DNA of 64,000 nt from an uncultured Actinomycetes bacterium (GCA_903836945.1 CAILSO010000019.1:62001-126000); one strand, 5' to 3'; positions 1 through 9,900 are shown, numbered from the stretch's first letter. Notes: generated from the sequence alone by a model not told the origin. Numbers and translations: made by a program.

Positions 1-1
1 G

Positions 2-337
2 ATTGGTGAAGAGATGGGATTGATCGGAACCGTTGCGGTTATTTCGCTTTACACCGTATTAATTTTTGCAATTTTTCGGGTCGCGGTACACACTAAAGAT
101 TCATTTTCAAAATATGCAGTGACCGGAATCGGCTCATGGCTAATTTTGCAGGTCTTAGTAAATCTTTTAACCGACGTTGGATTAGTCCCGGTGATTGGCG
201 TTACCCTGCCATTCATCTCTTATGGAGGTTCTTCGCTGATTTCAAACTTCTTGGGGATAGCCTTTGTCTTAAATGTGGCACGACAGGAGCCAGAGTTAAA
301 AGCATTGATCAGAGAACGTAAGGCGGCCAGATCTTGA
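2..337 (+). CDS. ftsW: FtsW, lipid II polymerase / septal SEDS protein (3' part only)
   Basis: Partial gene that enters from the left edge; the reading frame is open from base 2, so the ATG at 14 is internal. The visible part starts with IGEEMGLIG, matches the C-terminal end of SEDS-family proteins, and carries the conserved stretch GVTLPFISYGGSS between hydrophobic segments. FtsW polymerises glycan strands from lipid II at the division septum, together with a class B penicillin-binding protein. It precedes murG in the usual actinobacterial dcw order. Its TGA stop overlaps the TTG start of murG as TTGA, suggesting translational coupling. RodA is the alternative paralogue, but the position beside murG favours FtsW. 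Confidence 0.93.
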   Translation: MGEEMGLIGTVAVISLYTVLIFAIFRVAVHTKDSFSKYAVTGIGSWLILQVLVNLLTDVGLVPVIGVTLPFISYGGSSLISNFLGIAFVLNVARQEPELKALIRERKAARS

Positions 338-1431
338 AGCGAGTCATCCTGGTAGGTGGTGGGACTGCCGGCCACGTTGAGCCAGCAATCGCTGTTGGAA
401 AGTGGCTGGAATCGCACGACTCGCAAATAAGTTGTGAATTTGTCGGGACTCGTCACGGTATTGAAATGGATTTAATTCCACGCACGGGATGGCGATTTCA
501 TAAAATCACTAAAGCTCCAATGCCAAGAAAATTGGGCTTTGGCTTAGTGGGTTGGCTATTAAAAGTTAAAGTCTCGTTCTGGCAATCGATCAAATTACTT
601 AGAGGTGCCGAGTTAGTAATCGGCTTTGGCGGATATGTAAGCGCTCCGGTTTATATTGCTGCGAAGGTTCTTCGAATTCCGATAATCATTCATGAGGCAA
701 ATGCCAAACCTGGCTGGGCCAATCGATTGGGAAGTAAATTAACCAAGGATGTAACTATCGCTTTTGCTGGAAGTAAATCTGCCGGCAAGGCTTGGCAAGA
801 GGCAGAGTTAGTTGGAATGCCGATCCGATCAGATATTGTCGCTATCCACTCTATTTCACAAAGTGATCGAAGTAAGGTTCGCGAATCTGTTTTGAATAGT
901 ATGGATTTGAATCCAGATAATCCGACGCTCTTTATATTTGGCGGATCACTTGGCGCTACGAGATTAAATGATGTTATTCGCCAAGCTCTCCCAAAGGTTT
1001 TGACCTCTGGCGTCAATGTTATTCATGCCGTTGGCAAGAAGAATCAACTCCCATTAAAGATAACTGGATATTCACCGATTTCATATGTTGATGACATGGC
1101 TAGTATTTATCTGGCAAGTGATTTGATCATCTCTCGAAGTGGTGCCGTTACGTGCGCTGAGATTGCAGCGAGTGGCCGGTATGCCTTGCTGGTGCCGTTG
1201 CCAATTGGAAATGGTGAGCAGGAGGCCAATGCGATGGACTTGGTGGCAGCCGGTGCCGCGCAAATTGTTAAAAATGAAGAATTCACGGCTGATTGGCTCA
1301 CTTCAAATTTAATGGAGCTCCTTCAAAAGGCGAGTGGTTCAAAGAGTTATCCCATAAATGAAAAACTTCTCCACGCCGACGCATTAATTGGCGAAATGGC
1401 ATTAAGGAAATTGGTTAAAGTTTCTTCATGA
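334..1431 (+). CDS. murG: MurG, lipid II synthase (UDP-GlcNAc transferase)
   Basis: 365 residues, the usual length for MurG. It transfers GlcNAc from UDP-GlcNAc to lipid I on the inner face of the membrane, making lipid II for FtsW. The N-terminal glycine-rich loop VGGGTAGHVEPA lies at residues 7-18. FGGYVSAPVY and the C-terminal nucleotide-sugar region (SRSGAVTCAEIAASGR) are family hallmarks. The start is a TTG overlapping the ftsW stop (TTGA), and the gene ends in an ATGA overlap with murC, so ftsW-murG-murC look co-translated. Start choice is supported by the N-terminus beginning directly with the first beta strand (MKRVILVGGG). Confidence 0.97.
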   Translation: MKRVILVGGGTAGHVEPAIAVGKWLESHDSQISCEFVGTRHGIEMDLIPRTGWRFHKITKAPMPRKLGFGLVGWLLKVKVSFWQSIKLLRGAELVIGFGGYVSAPVYIAAKVLRIPIIIHEANAKPGWANRLGSKLTKDVTIAFAGSKSAGKAWQEAELVGMPIRSDIVAIHSISQSDRSKVRESVLNSMDLNPDNPTLFIFGGSLGATRLNDVIRQALPKVLTSGVNVIHAVGKKNQLPLKITGYSPISYVDDMASIYLASDLIISRSGAVTCAEIAASGRYALLVPLPIGNGEQEANAMDLVAAGAAQIVKNEEFTADWLTSNLMELLQKASGSKSYPINEKLLHADALIGEMALRKLVKVSS

Positions 1432-2819
1432 ACCTTGCGCAACTAAAGCAAAGGAGAGTCCACTTCATTGGACTCGGTGGCGCGGGAATGAGCGGCATCG
1501 CTCGAATCATGCTATCACTTGGCGTAGATGTCGCAGGCTCTGATGCAAAGGATTCTGCGGTGCTATCTGGCCTGCAAACGCTCGGCGCAAAAACCTATAT
1601 TGGTCACGATGCTAAGAATCTAGGTGACGCTGATTTATTAGTGGTTTCAAGTGCCATAAATGAAAATAACCCGGAATATCAAGCAGCACTAGGTGCTGGT
1701 GTCGAAATTCTTTCAAGAGCCCAAGCACTTGCAATTTTGATGTCGCAATCTCGTTCAGTGGCCGTTGCCGGAACTCATGGCAAGACAACGACGACTTCGA
1801 TGCTGACCGTCGCTCTGCAAAAGGCAGGTTTTGACCCATCCTTTGCTATCGGGGGAATGATCAATCGTGGCGGCACAAATGCCCACCTAGGTTCCGGCGA
1901 TTCGTTTATCGCTGAAGCCGATGAGTCCGATGGCTCCTTCCTTGAATACCGCCCGCTCGGGGCAATCGTGACTAATTTGGAGTTAGATCATGTCGATCAC
2001 TTCCCAAATATCGAGGCGGTACTAGAACTATTTCTAGAATTCGTTAATTCAATACAGCCTGGCGGATTTTTGGTAGCCGGTATCGATAGCCCGGGCGTCG
2101 TCGATCTTTTAAATCGCATTTCGCGAAAAGATATCAAAGTCATTACCTATGGGATCGCAGGGGATTATTCCCTTTCGCATATCGCCTTAACCGCAAATGG
2201 AGCTCATGCACGGATTGCGGCAAATGGAAAGGTATTGGGAGAACTCACTCTTACGATTCCAGGTGAACACAATTTATTTAATGCAACAGCAGCTTTGATT
2301 GCTGGAATTGAACTTGGGGCCAATAGCGCCGAATTAATCGCTGGTCTCGCCACCTTTTCTGGCGCTAGACGTAGGTTTGAAATTCGCGGAGTAGTAAATG
2401 GAATAACGGTAATTGATGACTACGGGCACCACCCAACCGAAGTACGCGTTACCTTAGAGACTGCTCGAAGATTTGCCGGAGCTGGTCGAGTTATCGTGAT
2501 CTTCCAACCGCATCGATACTCTCGTACAGCGACATTTGCGAGCGAATTTGCCAAGGCGCTCTCACTGGCCGATCAGGTTTACTTGTTGGAAATTTACGCT
2601 GCGAGCGAGGCGCCGATTCCTGGTGTGAGCTCGCTACTTATCTCGCGAGAGATGTCACCAGAGAAGGCAAAGTACGAACCCTCGATGCTGCAAATTATTG
2701 AAGATATTGCCTCCGATGTGAGTAAGGGTGATTTGATCATTACCTTGGGCGCAGGAGATGTAAATTCAATCGCACCAGTTTTGCTTGAAATGCTCGAGCA
2801 GCGATTTAATCAGAAATAA
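1428..2819 (+). CDS. murC: MurC, UDP-N-acetylmuramate--L-alanine ligase
   Basis: 463 residues, a full-length Mur ligase of the cytoplasm that adds the first amino acid (L-Ala) to UDP-MurNAc with ATP. The N-terminal Rossmann motif FIGLGGAGMSGIA is followed by the ATP-binding GTHGKT at residues 115-120 and the central-domain EADESDGSF. The C-terminal ligase domain includes DDYGHHPTEV. The ATG overlaps the murG stop as ATGA. ftsQ begins two bases after its stop, with no room for a separate promoter. Confidence 0.97.
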   Translation: MNLAQLKQRRVHFIGLGGAGMSGIARIMLSLGVDVAGSDAKDSAVLSGLQTLGAKTYIGHDAKNLGDADLLVVSSAINENNPEYQAALGAGVEILSRAQALAILMSQSRSVAVAGTHGKTTTTSMLTVALQKAGFDPSFAIGGMINRGGTNAHLGSGDSFIAEADESDGSFLEYRPLGAIVTNLELDHVDHFPNIEAVLELFLEFVNSIQPGGFLVAGIDSPGVVDLLNRISRKDIKVITYGIAGDYSLSHIALTANGAHARIAANGKVLGELTLTIPGEHNLFNATAALIAGIELGANSAELIAGLATFSGARRRFEIRGVVNGITVIDDYGHHPTEVRVTLETARRFAGAGRVIVIFQPHRYSRTATFASEFAKALSLADQVYLLEIYAASEAPIPGVSSLLISREMSPEKAKYEPSMLQIIEDIASDVSKGDLIITLGAGDVNSIAPVLLEMLEQRFNQK

Positions 2820-2821
2820 AA

Positions 2822-3577
2822 ATGGCCCAATTAACAAAGCGGTTTCGAAGAATCCTTACCGCAACGCTCTTGATTCTTTTAGTCGCCGGCGCTGCCTACA
2901 CCTTGGGATGGTCTAAGGCGCTAGTTATCAAAGAAATTTCATATTCCGGAGTTAGTGCTGGTTCGCCTGAAGGGATGCTAATTAAGAATTCTTTGGAGGG
3001 CGCCCAATCTGAACTGGCTCTAAATAAGCCACTAGCTAGATTAAATATCGCTGCTCTCGCTAATAAACTTAACAATATCGATTGGATCTCCAGAGATGAG
3101 ATATCTAGAAATTGGTTTAGTGGCAAGGTCACAATCAGAATTTCAAAGCGAGTGCCGGTAGCGCAATTTAGGGATCCATCCGGGGCTGCAAAATTTATAG
3201 ATCAATCTGGGATGGAGTTTGGCCTGCCCTCCGCACCCGATCTCGCCGCAAGCAGCATCCCAGCAATAACTCTAAATGGCGCAAATTTGCCGGCCCGAGT
3301 TGCCGCTGCAAGATTTATTTCAGCCATGCCGGCGAGCATTTTGGAGAGTATGACCAGCCTGGTTATCTCTGAAAATCAAACGATCGAAATGAATAGTTCA
3401 ATTGGAGAAGTTGGAGAAGTTGGAAAAGTTGGAAAAGTTGGCTTATTAATCAACTGGGGTAGCGCCACTGATCTTCAAAACAAGGTAGGTGTTCTAAATA
3501 AGCTACTTGCAATGCCGGAGAATAAGAAGGCAACGCAGATTGATTTAACATCGGTGACTTCACCAGTCGTTAAGTAA
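2822..3577 (+). CDS. ftsQ: FtsQ/DivIB, division protein with POTRA domain
   Basis: 251 residues: a short cytoplasmic tail, one membrane segment at about residues 11-31 (ATLLILLVAGAAYTLGW), then an external POTRA-like region (about 35-105, with VIKEISYSGV) and a beta domain. FtsQ links early and late divisome components. The gene lies between murC and ftsZ, as in other Actinobacteria, and no ftsA is present. An unusual in-frame repeat (GEVGEVGKVGKVG), made of four 9-base units, lies near residues 195-207 in an otherwise ordinary beta-domain region. It looks like replication-slippage expansion of a surface loop. Confidence 0.9.
   Translation: MAQLTKRFRRILTATLLILLVAGAAYTLGWSKALVIKEISYSGVSAGSPEGMLIKNSLEGAQSELALNKPLARLNIAALANKLNNIDWISRDEISRNWFSGKVTIRISKRVPVAQFRDPSGAAKFIDQSGMEFGLPSAPDLAASSIPAITLNGANLPARVAAARFISAMPASILESMTSLVISENQTIEMNSSIGEVGEVGKVGKVGLLINWGSATDLQNKVGVLNKLLAMPENKKATQIDLTSVTSPVVK
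3404..3439 (+). repeat. Four 9-bp tandem units inside ftsQ
   Basis: Two copies of GGAGAAGTT followed by two copies of GGAAAAGTT run head to tail and in frame, encoding GEVGEVGKVGKVG. Because the unit is a multiple of three, copy-number changes would not break the frame. Confidence 0.9.
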
Positions 3578-3617
3578 ATTTCTAATTTAAATAGTTTTTA
3601 TTTCTTCGTGTCGGTCA

Positions 3618-3684
3618 TTGATTGGGCATGCATTGCACCATAGTTTTGCCATCAGATTAGTGCACCATAACTCTCAAGTTGAGA
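3618..3684 (+). promoter_or_regulatory. Putative ftsZ promoter and repeat-containing leader
   Basis: The 132-base gap between ftsQ and ftsZ holds a promoter-like pair, TTGATT, 17 bases, TAGTTT (3618-3646). A 9-base direct repeat TGCACCATA occurs at 3634-3642, overlapping the -10 box, and at 3661-3669. A 13-base inverted repeat TCTCAA-G-TTGAGA lies at 3672-3684. A Shine-Dalgarno-like GGGAAGAGG follows before the GTG. The repeats are seen directly; a regulatory role is inference. Confidence 0.5.
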
Positions 3685-3709
3685 TTTAGGGTAAGGGAAG
3701 AGGCAGATT

Positions 3710-4852
3710 GTGGCAACACCACAGAATTATTTAGCAGTCATCAAAGTTGTTGGCGTTGGTGGCGGCGGAGTTAACGCAGTTAACCGAATGATTGAAGCTG
3801 GCCTTAAAGGCGTTGAGTTCATAGCAATCAACACCGATGCACAACAATTAATAATGAGTGATGCTGATGTGAAATTAGATATCGGTAGAAAATTAACTCG
3901 CGGACTTGGCGCTGGCGCTGCTCCAGAAATTGGCAAGCAAGCTGCACTAGATCATGCTGAAGAAATTGAAGAGATGTTGCGCGGTGCAGATATGGTTTTC
4001 GTAACTGCCGGTGAAGGTGGCGGAACCGGTACCGGTGGTGCGCCAGTAATTGCGCGAATCGCTAAAGAACTTGGTGCACTAACAGTTGGTGTTGTTACAA
4101 AACCATTTACATTTGAAGGAAAGCGTCGAACCGCACAAGCAGATGAAGGCATCGCCCAACTCCGTGAAGAAGTAGACACCTTAATTGTTATTCCAAATGA
4201 TCGTTTGCTTGCGATCTCAGATCGTTCAATAAGTCAGTTAGAAGCATTTAGAAGCGCTGATCAAGTTTTACTCTCAGGAGTTCAGGGAATCACAGATTTA
4301 ATTACAACACCTGGCCTTATCAACCTAGACTTTGCCGATGTTAAGAGCGTGATGGCTGGAGCTGGTTCAGCGCTTATGGGAATTGGTTCCGCGCGTGGTG
4401 AAGCTCGCGCGACGCGTGCTGCCGAACTCGCAATTTCAAGCCCGCTACTTGAAGCATCGATTGACGGCGCACATGGCGTTCTTCTTTCAATCGCGGGTGG
4501 TTCAGATATCGGACTCTTCGAACTCTCCGAAGCCGCTGAACTTGTTGCACAATCAGCGCACCCTGATGCAAATATTATTTTTGGAACAGTGATTGATGAT
4601 GCCCTCGGTGATGAAGTTCGCATTACCGTAATCGCCGCAGGCTTTGAAGGTGGAATACCTAAGCGAGTTTCAGTACCGGTGATTGATGCGGCCTCACTTG
4701 GCGGCAAGGCTGATCCAATCGCAGCAAATGACCCATTAGCTGTAGCACTTGAACAGGGCGAAGAAGAGAATAAGACGGGTTCGCGTCGTCGAATCACCTT
4801 TGAAGAAATGGTGAGCGAAGATGATATCGATATCCCGGATTTCATGAGATAA
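3710..4852 (+). CDS. ftsZ: FtsZ, tubulin-like cell-division GTPase
   Basis: 380 residues. FtsZ polymerises with GTP into the cytokinetic ring. The N-terminus [18 protein letters not shown] starts the GTPase fold, and the tubulin signature GGGTGTGG lies at residues 103-110. The T7-loop region DFADVKSVM is present. The extreme C-terminus [10 protein letters not shown] is the actinobacterial anchor peptide that binds SepF, encoded nearby. The GTG start is preceded by GGGAAGAGG and gives the family-typical short N-terminus. The linker before the C-terminal peptide is fairly short, consistent with a streamlined genome. It has its own upstream region rather than overlapping ftsQ. Confidence 0.98.
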   Translation: MATPQNYLAVIKVVGVGGGGVNAVNRMIEAGLKGVEFIAINTDAQQLIMSDADVKLDIGRKLTRGLGAGAAPEIGKQAALDHAEEIEEMLRGADMVFVTAGEGGGTGTGGAPVIARIAKELGALTVGVVTKPFTFEGKRRTAQADEGIAQLREEVDTLIVIPNDRLLAISDRSISQLEAFRSADQVLLSGVQGITDLITTPGLINLDFADVKSVMAGAGSALMGIGSARGEARATRAAELAISSPLLEASIDGAHGVLLSIAGGSDIGLFELSEAAELVAQSAHPDANIIFGTVIDDALGDEVRITVIAAGFEGGIPKRVSVPVIDAASLGGKADPIAANDPLAVALEQGEEENKTGSRRRITFEEMVSEDDIDIPDFMR

Positions 4853-4862
4853 GTTCATTTTT

Positions 4863-5453
4863 ATGGCACGTGAGTTATTCACAAGTGCGCAAGTTGAAAA
4901 TGATCGGGCGGCTCTGCGTAAATTGAGTTCGCTTCCAACAATTATTTTCATGAAGCAAGTTCATGGGGCACAAGTCTTACTGGTTGGCTCGAAATCAGAG
5001 CAAGATCAGGTCTGTGATGGGCTAGTAACTACCGAAAAGAATTTAGGGTTGGCTGTCGCAAGCGCAGATTGTCTGCCAATTCTCTTGCACTCCGATGGTG
5101 TTGTCGGTGCCGCGCACGCCGGACGTAAAGGTGTAGTGAATGGTGTCATCTCCAAGACAGTAGAAAAAATGCGAGCGGCTGGAGCTGGCGAGATAGTTGC
5201 CTCTATTGGCCCAGCTATTTGTGGAAACTGTTATGAAGTTAGTCCAGATATGTATGAAGAGCTACGAAATAGCCGAGTGGGTTTAGATGGTGGAACAAAT
5301 CACTTAGATATCGCCAAAAGCGCAAAGGCGGAGTTGTTAGATCTAAAGGTTGAGGTGTTTCATTATGAGATTTGCACGAAAGAGAACGCTAATTACTACT
5401 CCTTTAGACGAGATGGAACTTCACTTCGCCAGTTCGGAGTAATTTCACTGTGA
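4863..5453 (+). CDS. pgeF: PgeF/YfiH-family protein (peptidoglycan editing factor), short form
   Basis: 196 residues, about 40-50 shorter than usual for this laccase-domain family. The family removes L-Ser misincorporated in UDP-MurNAc-peptides, and some members act on purine nucleosides. The three conserved residues are recognisable: His34 in KQVHGAQV, Cys70 in SADCLPILL and His85 in AAHAGRKG. IGPAICGNCYEV and the C-terminal FSFRRDG-like end (YYSFRRDGTSLRQFG) also fit. What is missing is the N-terminal strand region (FTTRxGGVS...LNLG in typical members); no in-frame extension is possible between ftsZ and this start. The gene begins 11 bases after ftsZ and ends overlapping yggS. A TAAGTT at 4850-4855 could be a -10 box. 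Confidence 0.88.
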   Translation: MARELFTSAQVENDRAALRKLSSLPTIIFMKQVHGAQVLLVGSKSEQDQVCDGLVTTEKNLGLAVASADCLPILLHSDGVVGAAHAGRKGVVNGVISKTVEKMRAAGAGEIVASIGPAICGNCYEVSPDMYEELRNSRVGLDGGTNHLDIAKSAKAELLDLKVEVFHYEICTKENANYYSFRRDGTSLRQFGVISL

Positions 5454-6127
5454 ATGATCGAAAGGCGCAAATCTCCAGTAATTTAGCCGCGGTTAGAGAG
5501 CGAATTGTCCGAGCCTTGGCTACCTGTGGGCGAACTGTCGATGAAGTTGAATTAATTGCAGTGACCAAAACATTTCCAGTCAGCGATGTTGAAATTCTTT
5601 ATGAATTAGGCCTTCGCAATTTTGGCGAGAATCGAGATCAAGAAGGGAGTCAGAAATCCCCACTCCTTCCAAGTGACGCTATCTGGCATTTTCAAGGGCA
5701 AATTCAGAGCAACAAACTCAAATCTATTGCCGAGTGGGCAGATGTAATTCATTCCATCGATGAGATCAGACATGCCAGAAAATTAAACGAGTTAGTGAAT
5801 GGACCGAAATCAATATTCATTCAAGTTTCACTAGATGAAAACCCCGCTGAGAATAGAGGGGGAGTAGCTCCGACCCTTCTTAAGGAGTTTCTGCAAGAGT
5901 TGGAAGAGTTGGAAAATTTAGATCCGATCGGACTAATGGCCGTTGCGCCAATTGACCAAGAGCCAGATCTGGCATTTTCCCGACTTGCCGAGATTCATAA
6001 GATTGCAAAAGAGGTAGACCCTCGGATCTCTAAGATTTCAGCCGGAATGAGTAATGATTTCGAAGCCGCCATTTTAAATGGGGCGACACATATTCGCATT
6101 GGTAGCCAAATCCTCGGGGTTCGCTAG
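5450..6127 (+). CDS. YggS-type PLP homeostasis protein (COG0325)
   Basis: 225 residues, full length for the single-domain TIM-barrel PLP-binding protein family (YggS/PLPBP/YlmE), which buffers pyridoxal phosphate and affects amino-acid pools rather than catalysing a known reaction. The PLP lysine is predicted as Lys40 in VELIAVTKTFPV. LRNFGENRDQE, WHFQGQIQSNK and the C-terminal GMSNDFEAAILNGATHIRIGSQILG are family signatures. The GTG start overlaps the pgeF stop as GTGA. Its location between pgeF and sepF is conserved in Actinobacteria. A short ELEELE repeat sits in the middle. Confidence 0.94.
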   Translation: MNDRKAQISSNLAAVRERIVRALATCGRTVDEVELIAVTKTFPVSDVEILYELGLRNFGENRDQEGSQKSPLLPSDAIWHFQGQIQSNKLKSIAEWADVIHSIDEIRHARKLNELVNGPKSIFIQVSLDENPAENRGGVAPTLLKEFLQELEELENLDPIGLMAVAPIDQEPDLAFSRLAEIHKIAKEVDPRISKISAGMSNDFEAAILNGATHIRIGSQILGVR

Positions 6128-6136
6128 TCCAGCCTT

Positions 6137-6142
6137 TACGAT
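6137..6142 (+). promoter_or_regulatory. -10 box for sepF, leaderless arrangement
   Basis: TACGAT ends 6 bases before the sepF ATG at 6149, so the predicted transcription start falls on the start codon. No Shine-Dalgarno sequence is visible. Confidence 0.5.
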
Positions 6143-6148
6143 TCTGCT

Positions 6149-6640
6149 ATGGCTAATGCATTTAGAAAAGCGGCAAATTTTCTTGGACTTGTAGATGACG
6201 AGGATGGAGACCTAACTCCGCCAGTAGTGGAAGAAGTTCCACGTCGTTCATTTCGTCGGGAAGTTGTCGCTGATTCAGAGACCCCTTCGTATCTTCGCCC
6301 GGCATCAACACCTGTTCGCCTAACTACTCCAGCGCCAGAAGTTGTGCGCGAACCGGCAGTGATCGATCGGATTATTACGCTACATCCACGCATGTACAGC
6401 GAAGCCCGCACAATTGGCGAGCACTACCGAAGCGGTCAACCTGTAATTATGAATCTAAGTGACATGGAAGAGTCAGAGCGAAAGAGAATTATTGACTTTG
6501 CCTCCGGTCTGGTCTTTGGTCACTTCGGCCAAATTGAAAGAGTAACTTCAAAGGTATTTTTGCTTACACCACCAAATGTGATGGTGAGCAATGAAGATAA
6601 GACTGCGGCTGCGCAGGCTAGCTTTTTTAATCAAAGCTGA
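6149..6640 (+). CDS. sepF: SepF, FtsZ membrane anchor
   Basis: 163 residues. SepF anchors FtsZ to the membrane in Actinobacteria, where FtsA is absent. The N-terminal stretch MANAFRKAANFLGLVDDEDGD resembles the membrane-binding amphipathic helix plus acidic linker. A Pro/Arg-rich linker follows. The C-terminal SepF core (about residues 70-150) contains VIMNLSDMEESERKRIIDFASGLVFG and ends with VFLLTPPNVMV. It follows yggS and precedes yggT, the normal order. A TANNNT box 6 bases upstream of the ATG suggests its own leaderless transcript. Confidence 0.96.
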   Translation: MANAFRKAANFLGLVDDEDGDLTPPVVEEVPRRSFRREVVADSETPSYLRPASTPVRLTTPAPEVVREPAVIDRIITLHPRMYSEARTIGEHYRSGQPVIMNLSDMEESERKRIIDFASGLVFGHFGQIERVTSKVFLLTPPNVMVSNEDKTAAAQASFFNQS

Positions 6641-6643
6641 AGT

Positions 6644-6649
6644 TAACTT
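6644..6649 (+). promoter_or_regulatory. Possible -10 box for yggT, leaderless
   Basis: TAACTT ends 6 bases before the ATG at 6656. It lies in the 15-base gap after sepF. It is a weaker match than the other boxes in this window. Confidence 0.35.
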
Positions 6650-6655
6650 CTCTTA

Positions 6656-6943
6656 ATGTCAATGATCGGGTTAATTCTCGCAACCGTATTGCGCATTTTT
6701 ACCTTTGCGCTGATCGGAAGATTGATTCTGGATTACATTCGCGTTTTTGCTAGCGCTTGGCGTCCGAGAGGAATTATCTTGGCGATTGCCGAACTAATTT
6801 ATGCCGTGACAGATCCGGTAATAAATTTTGTCCGTAGATTTGTACCACCGCTGCGTCTAGGTCCTGTGGCCCTAGATCTCTCATTTATCGTAATCTTCTT
6901 TGCGGCTCAGATTTTGGCGCAGATGCTACGCACCGCCTTCTAA
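6656..6943 (+). CDS. YggT-family membrane protein
   Basis: 95 residues, a small integral membrane protein of the YggT family (PF02325), with two hydrophobic segments at about residues 4-26 and 70-92. Between them, the conserved AVTDPVINFVRRFVPPLRLGPVALDLSFIV is diagnostic. Its biochemical role is not settled; it is regularly found beside sepF and division genes. In most Actinobacteria divIVA follows, but here the next gene is ileS on the opposite strand, whose stop codon lies only four bases away. Confidence 0.92.
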   Translation: MSMIGLILATVLRIFTFALIGRLILDYIRVFASAWRPRGIILAIAELIYAVTDPVINFVRRFVPPLRLGPVALDLSFIVIFFAAQILAQMLRTAF

Positions 6944-6947
6944 AAAT

Positions 6948-9900
6948 TTAGTTTTGCTTTAGTTCCAGCCAGAGACCAAGTTCATTAGCATCGGTCGGAG
7001 TCTGTGCGCTTTTCTCGAAAGAGGTTGCCAAGGTCTCTGAGCAGATAAGTTCTAAATTCTTCTCAATTGCTGCAACAACCTCAGGATGTGCCGAATACTT
7101 AACAGAGATTCGATCACTGATATCAAAGTTTGATTGCTTGCGCTCTTCTTGAATTGCGCGGATCACCTCGCGGACCAAGCCGGCTTCAATTAACTCTGGA
7201 GTTAGGGTTAAATCAAGGGCCACGCTCTCACCTGAGTGAGATGCAACTGACCAACCTTCCTTTGGGGTTTCGGTAATAACTAAATCTTCAAGATTGATCT
7301 CTGCTTTGCCATTTGCGTATGAAAGCGAATGGGTGGCATTAGCACGCAAAGTTTTAACTAATTCGGTCTGATCACTTGCGGCAATCGCTTTGGCAATCTC
7401 TTGAACATCTGCGCCATATCTTGCGCCCAAAGATTTGAAATTAGCCTTTACGGATACGCTGACAAGTTCGGCCCCGGCCGATGCCAATTCATCAAGGCTT
7501 AAAACGTTTAGTTCATCAGAGATATGCGATCTGATTTCAGCATCCATTGCATCCCAACCATTAGCCGCAACTAAGGCCCGGGAGAGTGGTTGACGGATCT
7601 TGACTTTAGATTCGGCTCTAGCGGCGCGACCGAGTTCAACTAATCGCCTTGAAAGCCTGACCGAGCTAGCAAGTTTTGTATCAATCTCACTTGAAATTGA
7701 GATTGGAAAATTAGCTAGGTGTACCGATTCTTCAGATTGTGGTTCTAGATTTCGGACTAATTCTTGCCAAACATGTTCGGTGACAAAAGGCACCATCGGA
7801 GCCATTAGCTTGGTTAATTCACGCAGACATCGGTAAAGGGTATTTAGTGCGGCGTTATCGCCATCCCAGAATTTGCGACGCGATCTGCGGACATACCAAT
7901 TGGATAAATCATCGATAAATGAAGCGATGAGTTTTCCGGCCTCCTGCGAGTCGAAATCCGCATAGGCGGTATCAACCGCGGCGATTAGTGAATTTAGCTC
8001 GGAGATAATCCATCGATCCATTGTGCTTAGCGCAAGTGAATCATTTGTAAGTTTGAAATCAGATGCCTTTGCATAAAGTGTGAAGAAGGAGACGGTGTTC
8101 CAGTAAGTTAAAAGTGTCTTTCGCACTACATCAGAGATCGCATCGTGGCCAATTCTTCTTGCGCTCCAAGGCGAGCCGGCGGCCAGCATGTACCAACGAA
8201 CCGCATCGGCTCCGTGTTGATCCATAAGTGGGATTGGTTCTAAAACATTTCCAAGGTGCTTACTCATCTTGCGACCATCTTTATCCAGGATGTGACCTAG
8301 ACAGAGCACGGTCTCATATGAACTCTGATCGAATACCAAAGTTCCGATTGTCATCAAGGTATAGAACCAACCACGCGTCTGATCGATTGCTTCTGAGATG
8401 AAATCTGCTGGGTAGGCAGCGGCAAACTTTTCTTTAGAGCCGGGCTTATGTGGATAGCCCCATTGTGCAAATGGCATGGCGCCGGAATCAAACCAGCAAT
8501 CGATAACCTCAGGTGTGCGGTTCATGATGGCGCCACATTCCTTGCAAGGAAAAGTGATGTCATCGACAAATGGCCGGTGCGGGTCAGAAGCCAATAAATC
8601 TTTTCCAGAGAGCGTGCCGAGTTCGGCAAGTGAGCCGATGCAATAGTCATGCTTATTCTCACAGCGCCAAATTGGCAGGGGAGTTCCCCAATAACGATTA
8701 CGCGAAATAGCCCAATCGATATTGTTATTTAGCCAGTCACCGTAACGCCCGGTCTTGATGGTCTCGGGATACCAATTGGTCTTGGCATTCTCGCGAAGTA
8801 AGGCATCTTTAATAAGTGTTGTTTTGATATACCAAGATGGTTGTGCGTAATAAATTAAAACGGTGTGGCATCTCCAACAATGAGGATAAGAGTGTTCGTA
8901 TTGCAACTGCTTGAAGAGCAAACCACGTGATTTTAGATCGCGCACGAGCGGCTTATCTGCCTCTTTGAAGAAGGTGCCACCTACGAGATCAATGCCGGCT
9001 TCAAAGTGGCCATCAGGCAGAACTGGATTCACGACAGGTAAGTTGTACTTGCGACAGACTTGGAAGTCATCTGCGCCAAATGCTGGTGCTTGATGCACTA
9101 GGCCAGTTCCATCTTCGACAGTTACATAATCTGCCAAAACAATGAAATGCGAATCTGGAATATCCACTAACTCAAATGGGCGCTGGTAAGTCGTCTTCTC
9201 TAACTGCGCGCCAGTGAAGGTCGCAATTACTTTTCGCTCTTCACCCAAGATGTGGGCCAAATCTTGCGCAACGACCAAACGCTCGCTCTCGCCTTCACTA
9301 CCCGCCTTGGCAATTTCGATAACTTCGTAGTTGACCTTTGGGTTTACTGCCACCGCAGTATTTGAAACCAGAGTCCAAGGAGTTGTGGTCCAGACAAGAA
9401 GTGAGGCTCCAAGTTTCGCAAGTTCCCCAGATGTAACTGGGAAGCGTACGAATACTGAAGGGTCGGTTACGGTTTCATAACCTTGTGCCAATTCATGATC
9501 GGAAAGACCAGTGCCACATCGCGGGCAATAGGGAGCAACGCGGTGATCTTGAACTAAGAGGCCCTTATTCCAAATTTGTTGCAGCGACCACCAGACGCTC
9601 TCGACATACTCGCTAGACATCGTCCAATAAGCTTCATCGAAATCTACCCAGAAGCCCATTCGATTTGTCATCGCTATAAATTCATCAACGTGTTCCTGTA
9701 CTGAAATTCGACATTTAGCATTGAACTCAGCGATTCCATATTTTTCGATATCGCCCTTGCCGCTAAAACCAAGTTCTTTTTCAACTGCGATTTCAACCGG
9801 AAGGCCATGGCAATCCCAACCTGCTTTTCGAATTACCTGATGACCCTTCATTGTTTGATAACGAGGGAATAAATCCTTAAATACTCGAGCTTCAATATGG

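Noticed and set aside
4282-4845. 187-codon minus-strand ORF inside ftsZ
   Set aside because: Serine-rich low-complexity shadow of a highly conserved gene; no motif or promoter.
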